Shown here: piece after piece, positions 1 to 11,681 of the stretch
Layout: every line of letters starts with the position of its first letter
How positions within the stretch are numbered: the stretch's first letter is position 1
Source: Rallus limicola
Lineage: Eukaryota; Chordata; Aves; Gruiformes; Rallidae
DNA: 64,000 bases
Assembly (NCBI GenBank): GCA_022605955.1
Contig: JAKCOZ010000651.1
Span: forward strand, 37,171 to 101,170
Reading direction: 5' to 3'
Position numbers and translations under genes: made by a program
The notes under the pieces: generated by a model
Told to the model about the DNA's origin: nothing
Seen by the model: only the letters and a program-made list of their open reading frames with translations
Database searches by the model: none

Positions 1-53
1 CAGTTCAAAACATGCTAAACGTCCAGCAATAACTCCCTAAGTAAAGAAGCTAG

Positions 54-86
54 GCCTGAAAGGCATAGCTTGTCTGAAACCTCCTA
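54..86 (+). repeat. Internal imperfect direct repeat, left copy (paired with 137-170)
   Basis: Monomer positions 54-86 and 137-170 both begin with GCCTG followed by an A-rich stretch. They end in nearly identical 13-mers, CTGAAACCTCCTA and CTGGAACCTCCTA (12 of 13 match). Starts are 83 bp apart and ends 84 bp apart, so the offset is nearly constant. A further shared AGCAGAC occurs at 99-105 and 190-196. The similarity does not extend upstream. This is visible in every copy and coordinates are given for the first. It suggests, without proving, that the 198-bp unit grew by an internal duplication. Confidence 0.55.
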
Positions 87-136
87 ACAGGACACACGAG
101 CAGACCCTGTCACTTTGGCTCTCAGCCTTTTCCTTT

Positions 137-170
137 GCCTGGAAAGAGGGAACATGCCTGGAACCTCCTA
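137..170 (+). repeat. Internal imperfect direct repeat, right copy (paired with 54-86)
   Basis: This is the partner of 54-86. It has GCCTGG at the start, the shared 13-mer at 158-170, and a diverged middle with a few small gaps. It lies directly downstream of the pyrimidine-rich stretch. Confidence 0.5.
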
Positions 171-195
171 CGGTGCTTTTCTCGGCCCTAGCAGA

Positions 196-201
196 CTGCA
201 G
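196..201. other. PstI site (CTGCAG) at each monomer junction
   Basis: CTGCAG spans the boundary between consecutive copies. It is retained in the GGTCAC-type copies too, because their change begins just after it. The single-base deletion near 6930 turns CTGCAG into CTGAG and removes one site. A digest is therefore predicted to give a 198-bp ladder dominated by monomer. Only the first junction is given as an example. Confidence 0.85.
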
Positions 202-396
202 TTCAAAACATGCTAAACGTCCAGCAATAACTCCCAAAGTAAAGAAGCTAGGCCTGAAAGGCATAGCTTGTCTGAAACCTCCTAACAGGACACACGAGCA
301 GACCCTGTCACTTTGGCTCTCAGCCTTTTCCTTTGCCTGGAAAGAGGGAACATGCCTGGAACCTCCTACGGTGCTTTTCTCGGCCCTAGCAGACTG
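199..396 (+). repeat. Reference monomer (matches consensus)
   Basis: This copy carries the majority base at every position I compared, so it serves as the reference. Position 1 is the C of CAGTTC. It has 57 C, 42 G and 99 A+T. CpG sites lie at monomer positions 20-21, 97-98, 171-172 and 183-184. A pyrimidine-rich stretch covers about 119-140. Palindromic hexamers are AGGCCT (52-57) and CTGCAG across the monomer junction. The main variable positions are 4 and 8 (T>G and A>C, always together), 34 and 36, 46 and 50, 71 (T>C), 82 (T>C), 86 (A>G), 107 (C>G), 172 and 184. The length is a multiple of three, which keeps reading frames in register from copy to copy. Confidence 0.95.
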
Positions 397-3300
397 CAGT
401 TCAAAACATGCTAAACGTCCAGCAATAACTCCCAAAGTAAAGAAGCTAGGCCTGAAAGGCATAGCTTGTCTGAAACCTCCTAACAGGACACACGAGCAGA
501 CCCTGTCACTTTGGCTCTCAGCCTTTTCCTTTGCCTGGAAAGAGGGAACATGCCTGGAACCTCCTACGGTGCTTTTCTCGGCCCTAGCAGACTGCAGTTC
601 AAAACATGCTAAACGTCCAGCAATAACTCCCAAAGTAAAGAAGCTAGGCCTGAAAGGCATAGCTTGTCTGAAACCTCCTGACAGGACACACGAGCAGACC
701 CTGTCACTTTGGCTCTCAGCCTTTTCCTTTGCCTGGAAAGAGGGAACATGCCTGGAACCTCCTACGGTGCTTTTCTCGGCCCTAGCAGACTGCAGTTCAA
801 AACATGCTAAACGTCCAGCAATAACTCCCAAAGTAAAGAAGCTAGGCCTGAAAGGCATAGCTTGTCTGAAACCTCCTAACAGGACACACGAGCAGACCCT
901 GTCACTTTGGCTCTCAGCCTTTTCCTTTGCCTGGAAAGAGGGAACATGCCTGGAACCTCCTACGGTGCTTTTCTCGGCCCTAGCAGACTGCAGTTCAAAA
1001 CATGCTAAACGTCCAGCAATAACTCCCAAAGTAAAGAAGCTAGGCCTGAAAGGCATAGCTTGTCTGAAACCTCCTAACAGGACACACGAGCAGACCCTGT
1101 CACTTTGGCTCTCAGCCTTTTCCTTTGCCTGGAAAGAGGGAACATGCCTGGAACCTCCTACGGTGCTTTTCTCGGCCCTAGCAGACTGCAGTTCAAAACA
1201 TGCTAAACGTCCAGCAATAACTCCCAAAGTAAAGAAGCTAGGCCTGAAAGGCATAGCTTGTCTGAAACCTCCTGACAGGACACACGAGCAGACCCTGTCA
1301 CTTTGGCTCTCAGCCTTTTCCTTTGCCTGGAAAGAGGGAACATGCCTGGAACCTCCTACGGTGCTTTTCTCGGCCCTAGCAGACTGCAGTTCAAAACATG
1401 CTAAACGTCCAGCAATAACTCCCAAAGTAAAGAAGCTAGGCCTGAAAGGCATAGCTTGTCTGAAACCTCCTGACAGGACACACGAGCAGACCCTGTCACT
1501 TTGGCTCTCAGCCTTTTCCTTTGCCTGGAAAGAGGGAACATGCCTGGAACCTCCTACGGTGCTTTTCTCGGCCCTAGCAGACTGCAGTTCAAAACATGCT
1601 AAACGTCCAGCAATAACTCCCAAAGTAAAGAAGCTAGGCCTGAAAGGCATAGCTTGTCTGAAACCTCCTAACAGGACACACGAGCAGACCCTGTCACTTT
1701 GGCTCTCAGCCTTTTCCTTTGCCTGGAAAGAGGGAACATGCCTGGAACCTCCTACGGTGCTTTTCTCGGCCCTAGCAGACTGCAGTTCAAAACATGCTAA
1801 ACGTCCAGCAATAACTCCCAAAGTAAAGAAGCTAGGCCTGAAAGGCATAGCTTGTCTGAAACCTCCTAACAGGACACACGAGCAGACCCTGTCACTTTGG
1901 CTCTCAGCCTTTTCCTTTGCCTGGAAAGAGGGAACATGCCTGGAACCTCCTACGGTGCTTTTCTCGGCCCTAGCAGACTGCAGTTCAAAACATGCTAAAC
2001 GTCCAGCAATAACTCCCAAAGTAAAGAAGCTAGGCCTGAAAGGCATAGCTTGTCTGAAACCTCCTAACAGGACACACGAGCAGACCCTGTCACTTTGGCT
2101 CTCAGCCTTTTCCTTTGCCTGGAAAGAGGGAACATGCCTGGAACCTCCTACGGTGCTTTTCTCGGCCCTAGCAGACTGCAGTTCAAAACATGCTAAACGT
2201 CCAGCAATAACTCCCAAAGTAAAGAAGCTAGGCCTGAAAGGCATAGCTTGTCTGAAACCCCCTAACAGGACACACGAGCAGACCCTGTCACTTTGGCTCT
2301 CAGCCTTTTCCTTTGCCTGGAAAGAGGGAACATGCCTGGAACCTCCTACGGTGCTTTTCTCGGCCCTAGCAGACTGCAGTTCAAAACATGCTAAACGTCC
2401 AGCAATAACTCCCAAAGTAAAGAAGCTAGGCCTGAAAGGCATAGCTTGTCTGAAACCCCCTAACAGGACACACGAGCAGACCCTGTCACTTTGGCTCTCA
2501 GCCTTTTCCTTTGCCTGGAAAGAGGGAACATGCCTGGAACCTCCTACGGTGCTTTTCTCAGCCCTAGCAGACTGCAGTTCAAAACATGCTAAACGTCCAG
2601 CAATAACTCCCAAAGTAAAGAAGCTAGGCCTGAAAGGCATAGCTTTTCTGAAACCTCCTAACAGGACACACGAGCAGACCCTGTCACTTTGGCTCTCAGC
2701 CTTTTCCTTTGCCTGGAAAGAGGGAACATGCCTGGAACCTCCTACGGTGCTTTTCTCGGCCCTAGCAGACTGCAGTTCAAAACATGCTAAACGTCCAGCA
2801 ATAACTCCCAAAGTAAAGAAGCTAGGCCTGAAAGGCATAGCTTGTCTGAAACCTCCTAACAGGACACACGAGCAGACCCTGTCACTTTGGCTCTCAGCCT
2901 TTTCCTTTGCCTGGAAAGAGGGAACATGCCTGGAACCTCCTACGGTGCTTTTCTCGGCCCTAGCAGACTGCAGTTCAAAACATGCTAAACGTCCAGCAAT
3001 AACTCCCAAAGTAAAGAAGCTAGGCCTGAAAGGCATAGCTTGTCTGAAACCTCCTAACAGGACACACGAGCAGACCCTGTCACTTTGGCTCTCAGCCTTT
3101 TCCTTTGCCTGGAAAGAGGGAACATGCCTGGAACCTCCTACGGTGCTTTTCTCGGCCCTAGCAGACTGCAGTTCAAAACATGCTAAACGTCCAGCAATAA
3201 CTCCCAAAGTAAAGAAGCTAGGCCTGAAAGGCATAGCTTGTCTGAAACCTCCTAACAGGACACACGAGCAGACCCTGTCACTTTGGCTCTCAGCCTTTTC

Positions 3301-5544
3301 CTTTGCCTGGAAAGAGGGAACATGCCTGGAACCTCCTACGGTGCTTTTCTCGGCCCTAGCAGACTGCAGTTCAAAACATGCTAAACGTCCAGCAATAACT
3401 CCCAAAGTAAAGAAGCTAGGCCTGAAAGGCATAGCTTGTCTGAAACCTCCTAACAGGACACACGAGCAGACCCTGTCACTTTGGCTCTCAGCCTTTTCCT
3501 TTGCCTGGAAAGAGGGAACATGCCTGGAACCTCCTACGGTGCTTTTCTCGGCCCTAGCAGACTGCAGTTCAAAACATGCTAAACGTCCAGCAATAACTCC
3601 CAAAGTAAAGAAGCTAGGCCTGAAAGGCATAGCTTGTCTGAAACCTCCTGACATGACACACGAGCAGACCCTGTCACTTTGGCTCTCAGCCTTTTCCTTT
3701 GCCTGGAAAGAGGGAACATGCCTGAAACCTCCTACGGTGCTTTTCTCGGCCCTAGCAGACTGCAGTTCAAAACATGCTAAACGTCCAGCAATAACTCCCA
3801 AAGTAAAGAAGCTAGGCCTGAAAGGCATAGCTTGTCTGAAACCTCCTAACAGGACACACGAGCAGACCCTGTCACTTTGGCTCTCAGCCTTTTCCTTTGC
3901 CTGGAAAGAGGGAACATGCCTGGAACCTCCTACGGTGCTTTTCTCGGCCCTAGCAGACTGCAGTTCAAAACATGCTAAACGTCCAGCAATAACTCCCAAA
4001 GTAAAGAAGCTAGGCCTGAAAGGCATAGCTTGTCTGAAACCTCCTAACAGGACACACGAGCAGACCCTGTCACTTTGGCTCTCAGCCTTTTCCTTTGCCT
4101 GGAAAGAGGGAACATGCCTGGAACCTCCTACGGTGCTTTTCTCGGCCCTAGCAGACTGCAGTTCAAAACATGCTAAACGTCCAGCAATAACTCCCAAAGT
4201 AAAGAAGCTAGGCCTGAAAGGCATAGCTTGTCTGAAACCTCCTAACAGGACACACGAGCAGACCCTGTCACTTTGGCTCTCAGCCTTTTCCTTTGCCTGG
4301 AAAGAGGGAACATGCCTGGAACCTCCTACGGTGCTTTTCTCGGCCCTAGCAGACTGCAGTTCAAAACATGCTAAACGTCCAGCAATAACTCCCAAAGTAA
4401 AGAAGCTAGGCCTGAAAGGCATAGCTTGTCTGAAACCTCCTAACAGGACACACGAGCAGACCCTGTCACTTTGGCTCTCAGCCTTTTCCTTTGCCTGGAA
4501 AGAGGGAACATGCCTGGAACCTCCTACGGTGCTTTTCTCGGCCCTAGCAGACTGCAGTTCAAAACATGCTAAACGTCCAGCAATAACTCCCAAAGTAAAG
4601 AAGCTAGGCCTGAAAGGCATAGCTTGTCTGAAACCTCCTAACAGGACACACGAGCAGACCCTGTCACTTTGGCTCTCAGCCTTTTCCTTTGCCTGGAAAG
4701 AGGGAACATGCCTGGAAGCTCCTACGGTGCTTTTCTCGGCCCTAGCAGACTGCAGTTCAAAACATGCTAAACGTCCAGCAATAACTCCCAAAGTAAAGAA
4801 GCTAGGCCTGAAAGGCATAGCTTGTCTGAAACCTCCTAACAGGACACACGAGCAGACCCTGTCACTTTGGCTCTCAGCCTTTTCCTTTGCCTGGAAAGAG
4901 GGAACATGCCTGGAACCTACTACGGTGCTTTTCTCGGCCCTAGCAGACTGCAGTTCAAAACATGCTAAACGTCCAGCAATAACTCCCAAAGTAAAGAAGC
5001 TAGGCCTGAAAGGCATAGCTTGTCTGAAACCTCCTAACAGGACACACGAGCAGACCCTGTCACTTTGGCTCTCAGCCTTTTCCTTTGCCTGGAAAGAGGG
5101 AACATGCCTGGAACCTCCTACGGTGCTTTTCTCGGCCCTAGCAGACTGCAGTTCAAAACATGCTAAACGTCCAGCAATAACTCCCAAAGTAAAGAAGCTA
5201 GGCCTGAAAGGCATAGCTTGTCTGAAACCTCCTAACAGGACACACGAGCAGACCCTGTCACTTTGGCTCTCAGCCTTTTCCTTTGCCTGGAAAGAGGGAT
5301 CATGCCTGGAACTTCCTACGGTGCTTTTCTCGGCCCTAGCAGACTGCAGATCACAACATGCTAAACGTCCAGCAATAACTCCCAAAGTAAAGAAGCTAGG
5401 CCTGAAAGGCATAGCTTGTCTGAAACCTCCTAACAGGACACACGAGCAGACCCTGTCACTTTGGCTCTCAGCCTTTTCCTTTGCCTGGAAAGAGGGAACA
5501 TGCCTGGAACCTCCTACGGTGCTTTTCTCGGCCCTAGCAGACTG

Positions 5545-5742
5545 CAGTTCAAAACATGCTAAACGTCCAGCAATAACTCCCAAAGTAAAGGAGCGAGGCC
5601 TGAAAGGCATAGCTTGTCTGAAACCTCCTAACAGGACACACGAGCAGACCCTGTCACTTTGGCTCTCAGCCTTTTCCTTTGCCTGGAAAGAGGGAACATG
5701 CCTGGAACCTCCTACAGTGCTTTTCTCGGCCCTAGCAGACTG
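5545..5742. repeat. GAGCGA-type monomer following a GATCAC junction
   Basis: This copy carries A46G and T50G together (5591 and 5595). The preceding copy boundary has GATCAC, and the copy before it has GGAACTTCC. The same order (GGAACTTCC, a GGTCAC junction, then GAGCGA in the next copy) recurs near 9668-9950, 22 monomers downstream after allowing for the 1-bp deletion. This indicates a shared origin. Confidence 0.7.
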
Positions 5743-6927
5743 CAGTTCAAAACATGCTAAACGTCCAGCAATAACTCCCAAAGTAAAGAAGCTAGGCCTG
5801 AAAGGCATAGCTTGTCTGAAACCTCCTAACAGGACACACGAGCAGACCCTGTCACTTTGGCTCTCAGCCTTTTCCTTTGCCTGGAAAGAGGGAACATGCC
5901 TGGAACCTCCTACGGTGCTTTTCTCGGCCCTAGCAGACTGCAGTTCAAAACATGCTAAACGTCCAGCAATAACTCCCAAAGTAAAGAAGCTAGGCCTGAA
6001 AGGCATAGCTTGTCTGAAACCTCCTAACAGGACACACGAGCAGACCCTGTCACTTTGGCTCTCAGCCTTTTCCTTTGCCTGGAAAGAGGGAACATGCCTG
6101 GAACCTCCTACGGTGCTTTTCTCGGCCCTAGCAGACTGCAGTTCAAAACATGCTAAACGTCCAGCAATAACTCCCAAAGTAAAGAAGCTAGGCCTGAAAG
6201 GCATAGCTTGTCTGAAACCTCCTAACAGGACACACGAGCAGACCCTGTCACTTTGGCTCTCAGCCTTTTCCTTTGCCTGGAAAGAGGGAACATGCCTGGA
6301 ACCTCCTACGGTGCTTTTCTCGGCCCTAGCAGACTGCAGTTCAAAACATGCTAAACGTCCAGCAATAACTCCCAAAGTAAAGAAGCTAGGCCTGAAAGGC
6401 ATAGCTTGTCTGAAACCCCCTAACAGGACACACGAGCAGACCCTGTCACTTTGGCTCTCAGCCTTTTCCTTTGCCTGGAAAGAGGGAACATGCCTGGAAC
6501 CTCCTACGGTGCTTTTCTCGGCCCTAGCAGACTGCAGGTCACAACATGCTAAACGTCCAGCAATAACTCCCAAAGTAAAGAAGCTAGGCCTGAAAGGCAT
6601 AGCTTGTCTGAAACCTCCTAACAGGACACACGAGCAGACCCTGTCACTTTGGCTCTCAGCCTTTTCCTTTGCCTGGAAAGAGGGAACATGCCTGGAACCT
6701 CCTACGGTGCTTTTCTCGGCCCTAGCAGACTGCAGTTCAAAACATGCTAAACGTCCAGCAATAACTCCCAAAGTAAAGAAGCTAGGCCTGAAAGGCATAG
6801 CTTGTCTTAAACCCCCTAACAGGACACACGAGCAGACCCTGTCACTTTGGCTCTCAGCCTTTTCCTTTGCCTGGAAAGAGGGAACATGCCTGGAACCTCC
6901 TACGGTGCTTTTCTCGGCCCTAGCAGA

Positions 6928-6933
6928 CTGAGT
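6928..6933. other. Single-base deletion (CTGCAG to CTGAG)
   Basis: One C is missing at a monomer junction. This shifts copy phase by -1 for everything downstream, ends the first long open frames and destroys one PstI site. It is seen in this copy only. Confidence 0.85.
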
Positions 6934-9900
6934 TCAAAACATGCTAAACGTCCAGCAATAACTCCCAAAGTAAAGAAGCTAGGCCTGAAAGGCATAGCTT
7001 GTCTGAAACCTCCTGACAGGACACACGAGCAGACCCTGTCACTTTGGCTCTCAGCCTTTTCCTTTGCCTGGAAAGAGGGAACATGCCTGGAACCTCCTAC
7101 AGTGCTTTTCTCGGCCCTAGCAGACTGCAGTTCAAAACATGCTAAACGTCCAGCAATAACTCCCAAAGTAAAGAAGCTAGGCCTGAAAGGCATAGCTTGT
7201 CTGAAACCTCCTAACAGGACACACGAGCAGACCCTGTCACTTTGGCTCTCAGCCTTTTCCTTTGCCTGGAAAGAGGGAACATGCCTGGAACCTCCTACGG
7301 TGCTTTTCTCGGCCCTAGCAGACTGCAGTTCAAAACATGCTAAACGTCCAGCAATAACTCCCAAAGTAAAGAAGCTAGGCCTGAAAGGCATAGCTTGTCT
7401 GAAACCTCCTAACAGGACACACGAGCAGACCCTGTCACTTTGGCTCTCAGCCTTTTCCTTTGCCTGGAAAGAGGGAACATGCCTGGAACCTCCTACGGTG
7501 CTTTTCTCTGCCCTAGCAGACTGCAGTTCAAAACATGCTAAACGTCCAGCAATAACTCCCAAAGTAAAGAAGCTAGGCCTGAAAGGCATAGCTTGTCTGA
7601 AACCTCCTAACAGGACACACGAGCAGACCCTGTCACTTTGGCTCTCAGCCTTTTCCTTTGCCTGGAAAGAGGGAACATGCCTGGAACCTCCTACGGTGCT
7701 TTTCTCGGCCCTAGCAGACTGCAGTTCAAAACATGCTAAACGTCCAGCAATAACTCCCAAAGTAAAGAAGCTAGGCCTGAAAGGCATAGCTTGTCTGAAA
7801 CCTCCTAATAGGACACACGAGCAGACCCTGTCACTTTGGCTCTCAGCCTTTTCCTTTGCCTGGAAAGAGGGAACATGCCTGGAACCTCCTACGGTGCTTT
7901 TCTCGGCCCTAGCAGACTGCAGTTCAAAACATGCTAAACGTCCAGCAATAACTCCCAAAGTAAAGAAGCTAGGCCTGAAAGGCCTAGCTTGTCTGAAACC
8001 TCCTAACAGGACACACGAGCAGACCCTGTCACTTTGGCTCTCAGCCTTTTCCTTTGCCTGGAAAGAGGGAACATGCCTGGAACCTCCTACGGTGCTTTTC
8101 TCGGCCCTAGCAGACTGCAGTTCAAAACATGCTAAACGTCCAGCAATAACTCCCAAAGTAAAGAAGCTAGGCCTGAAAGGCATAGCTTGTCTGAAACCTC
8201 CTAACAGGACACACGAGCAGACCCTGTCACTTTGGCTCTCAGCCTTTTCCTTTGCCTGGAAAGAGGGAACATGCCTGGAACCTCCTACGGTGCTTTTCTC
8301 GGCCCTAGCAGACTGCAGTTCAAAACGTGCTAAACGTCCAGCAATAACTTCCAAAGAAAAGAAGCTAGGCCTGAAAGGCATAGCTTGTCTGAAACCTCCT
8401 AACAGGACACACGAGCAGACCCTGTCACTTTGGCTCTCAGCCTTTTCCTTTGCCTGGAAAGAGGGAACATGCCTGGAACCTCCTACGGTGCTTTTCTCGG
8501 CCCTAGCAGACTGCAGTTCAAAACATGCTAAACGTCCAGCAATAACTCCCAAAGTAAAGAAGCTAGGCCTGAAAGGCATAGCTTGTCTGAAACCTCCTAA
8601 CAGGACACACGAGCAGACCCTGTCACTTTGGCTCTCAGCCTTTTCCTTTGCCTGGAAAGAGGGAACATGCCTGGAACCTCCTACGGTGCTTTTCTCGGCC
8701 CTAGCAGACTGCAGTTCAAAACATGCTAAACGTCCAGCAATAACTCCCAAAGTAAAGAAGCTAGGCCTGAAAGGCATAGCTTGTCTGAAACCCCCTAACA
8801 GGACACACGAGCAGACCCTGTCACTTTGGCTCTCAGCCTTTTCCTTTGCCTGGAAAGAGGGAACATGCCTGGAACCTCCTACGGTGCTTTTCTCGGCCCA
8901 AGCAGACTGCAGGTCACAACATGCTAAACGTCCAGCAATAACTCCCAAAGTAAAGAAGCTAGGCCTGAAAGGCATAGCTTGTCTGAAACCTCCTAACAGG
9001 ACACACGAGCAGACCCTGTCACTTTGGCTCTCAGCCTTTTCCTTTGCCTGGAAAGAGGGAACATGCCTGGAACCTCCTACGGTGCTTTTCTCGGCCCTAG
9101 CAGACTGCAGTTCAAAACATGCTAAACGTCCAGCAATAACTTCCAAAGTAAAGAAGCTAGGCCTGAAAGGCATAGCTCGTCTGAAACCTCCTAACAGGAC
9201 ACACGAGCAGACTCTGTCACTTTGGCTCTCAGCCTTTTCCTTTGCCTGGAAAGAGGGAACATGCCTGGAACCTCCTACGGTGCTTTTCTCGGCCCTAGCA
9301 GACTGCAGTTCAAAACATGCTAAACGTCCAGCAATAACTCCCAAAGTAAAGAAGCTAGGCCTGAAAGGCATAGCTTGTCTGAAACCTCCTAACAGGACAC
9401 ACGAGCAGACCCTGTCACTTTGGCTCTCAGCCTTTTCCTTTGCCTGGAAAGAGGGAACATGCCTGGAAACTCCTACAGTGCTTTTCTCGGCCCTAGCAGA
9501 CTGCAGTTCAAAACATGCTAAACGTCCAGCAATAACTCCCAAAGTAAAGAAGCTAGGCCTGAAAGGCATAGCTTGTCTGAAACCTCCTAACAGGACACAC
9601 GAGCAGACCCTGTCACTTTGGCTCTCAGCCTTTTCCTTTGCCTGGAAAGAGGGAACATGCCTGGAACTTCCTACGGTGCTTTTCTCGGCCCTAGCAGACT
9701 GCAGGTCACAACCTGCTAAACGTCCAGCAATAACTCCCAAAGTAAAGAAGCTAGGCCTGAAAGGCATAGCTTGTCTGAAACCTCCTAACAGGACACACGA
9801 GCAGACCCTGTCACTTTGGCTCTCAGCCTTTTCCTTTGCCTGGAAAGAGGGAACATGCCTGGAACCTCCTACGGTGCTTTTCTCGGCCCTAGCAGACTGC

Positions 9901-11285
9901 AGTTCAAAACATGCTAAACGTCCAGCAATAACTCCCAAAGTAAAGGAGCGAGGCCTGAAAGGCATAGCTTGTCTGAAACCTCCTAACAGGACACACGAGC
10001 AGACCCTGTCACTTTGGCTCTCAGCCTTTTCCTTTGCCTGGAAAGAGGGAACATGCCTGGAACCTCCTACGGTGCTTTTCTCGGCCCTAGCAGACTGCAG
10101 TTCAAAACATGCTAAACGTCCAGCAATAACTCCCAAAGTAAAGAAGCTAGGCCTGAAAGGCATAGCTTGTCTGAAACCTCCTAACAGGACACACGAGCAG
10201 ACCCTGTCACTTTGGCTCTCAGCCTTTTCCTTTGCCTGGAAAGAGGGAACATGCCTGGAACCTCCTACGGTGCTTTTCTCGGCCCTAGCAGACTGCAGTT
10301 CAAAACATGCTAAACGTCCAGCAATAACTCCCAAAGTAAAGAAGCTTGGCCTGAAAGGCATAGCTTGTCTGAAACCTCCTAAAAGGACACACGAGCAGAC
10401 CCTGTCACTTTGGCTCTCAGCCTTTTCCTTTGCCTGGAAAGAGGGAACATGCCTGGAACCTCCTACGGTGCTTTTCTCGGCCCTAGCAGACTGCAGTTCA
10501 AAACATGCTAAACGTCCAGCAATAACTCCCAAAGTAAAGAAGCTAGGCCTGAAAGGCATAGCTTGTCTGAAACCTCCTGACAGGACACACGAGCAGACCC
10601 TGTCACTTTGGCTCTCAGCCTTTTCCTTTGCCTGGAAAGAGGGAACATGCCTGGAACCTCCTACGGTGCTTTTCTCGGCCCTAGCAGACTGCAGTTCAAA
10701 ACATGCTAAACGTCCAGCAATAACTCCCAAAGTAAAGAAGCTAGGCCTGAAAGGCATAGCTTGTCTGAAACCTCCTAACAGGACACACGAGCAGACCCTG
10801 TCACTTTGGCTCTCAGCCTTTTCCTTTGCCTGGAAAGAGGGAACATGCCTGGAACCTCCTACGGTGCTTTTCTCGGCCCTAGCAGACTGCAGTTCAAAAC
10901 ATGCTAAACGTCCAGCAATAACTCCCAAAGTAAAGAAGCTAGGCCTGAAAGGCATAGCTTGTCTGAAACCCCCTAACAGGACACACGAGCAGACCCTGTC
11001 ACTTTGGCTCTCAGCCTTTTCCTTTGCCTGGAAAGAGGGAACATGCCTGGAACCTCCTACGGTGCTTTTCTCGGCCCTAGCAGACTGCAGGTCACAACAT
11101 GCTAAACGTCCAGCAATAACTCCCAAAGTAAAGAAGCTAGGCCTGAAAGGCATAGCTTGTCTGAAACCTCCTAACAGGACACACGAGCAGACCCTGTCAC
11201 TTTGGCTCTCAGCCTTTTCCTTTGCCTGGAAAGAGGGAACATGCCTGGAACCTCCTACGGTGCTTTTCTCGGCCCTAGCAGACTG

Positions 11286-11681
11286 CAGTTCAAAACATGC
11301 TAAACGTCCAGCAATAACTCCCAAAGTAAAGGAGCGAGGCCTGAAAGGCATAGCTTGTCTGAAACCTCCTAACAGGACACACGAGCATACCCTGTCACTT
11401 TGGCTCTCAGCCTTTACCTTTGCCTGGAAAGAGGGAACATGTCTGGAACCTCCTACGGTGCTTTTCTCGGCCCTAGCAGACTGCAGTTCAAAACATGCTA
11501 AACGTCCAGCAATAACTCCCAAAGTAAAGGAGCGAGGCCTGAAAGGCATAGCTTGTCTGAAACCTCCTAACAGGACACACGAGCATACCCTGTCACTTTG
11601 GCTCTCAGCCTTTTCCTTTGCCTGGAAAGAGGGAACATGCCTGGAACCTCCTACGGTGCTTTTCTCGGCCCTAGCAGACTG
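11286..11681. repeat. Tandem pair of GAGCGA/GAGCATAC monomers
   Basis: Two adjacent copies both carry GGAGCGAGG (11332 and 11530) and a G>T change giving GAGCATACC. I saw that second change nowhere else. Two doubly marked neighbours are best explained by a recent duplication of one 198-bp unit. The left copy has additional private changes (CCTTTACC and ATGTCTGG). Confidence 0.75.

Noticed and set aside
54..64. Hairpin GCCT-GAA-AGGC as a terminator or structured RNA element
   Set aside because: A four-base stem with a three-base loop is too weak, has no T run, and is expected by chance in a 198-bp unit.
119..140. Pyrimidine-rich stretch as a 3' splice site
   Set aside because: There is no convincing AG at the right distance, and no exon or transcript context.
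173..6931. Plus-strand open frame of about 2250 codons made of a 66-residue repeat, and similar ones continuing to 63639
   Set aside because: It is a by-product of a 198-bp monomer with one stop-free frame. It starts and stops at random point mutations, both strands are open over the same DNA, and amino-acid variants show no constraint.
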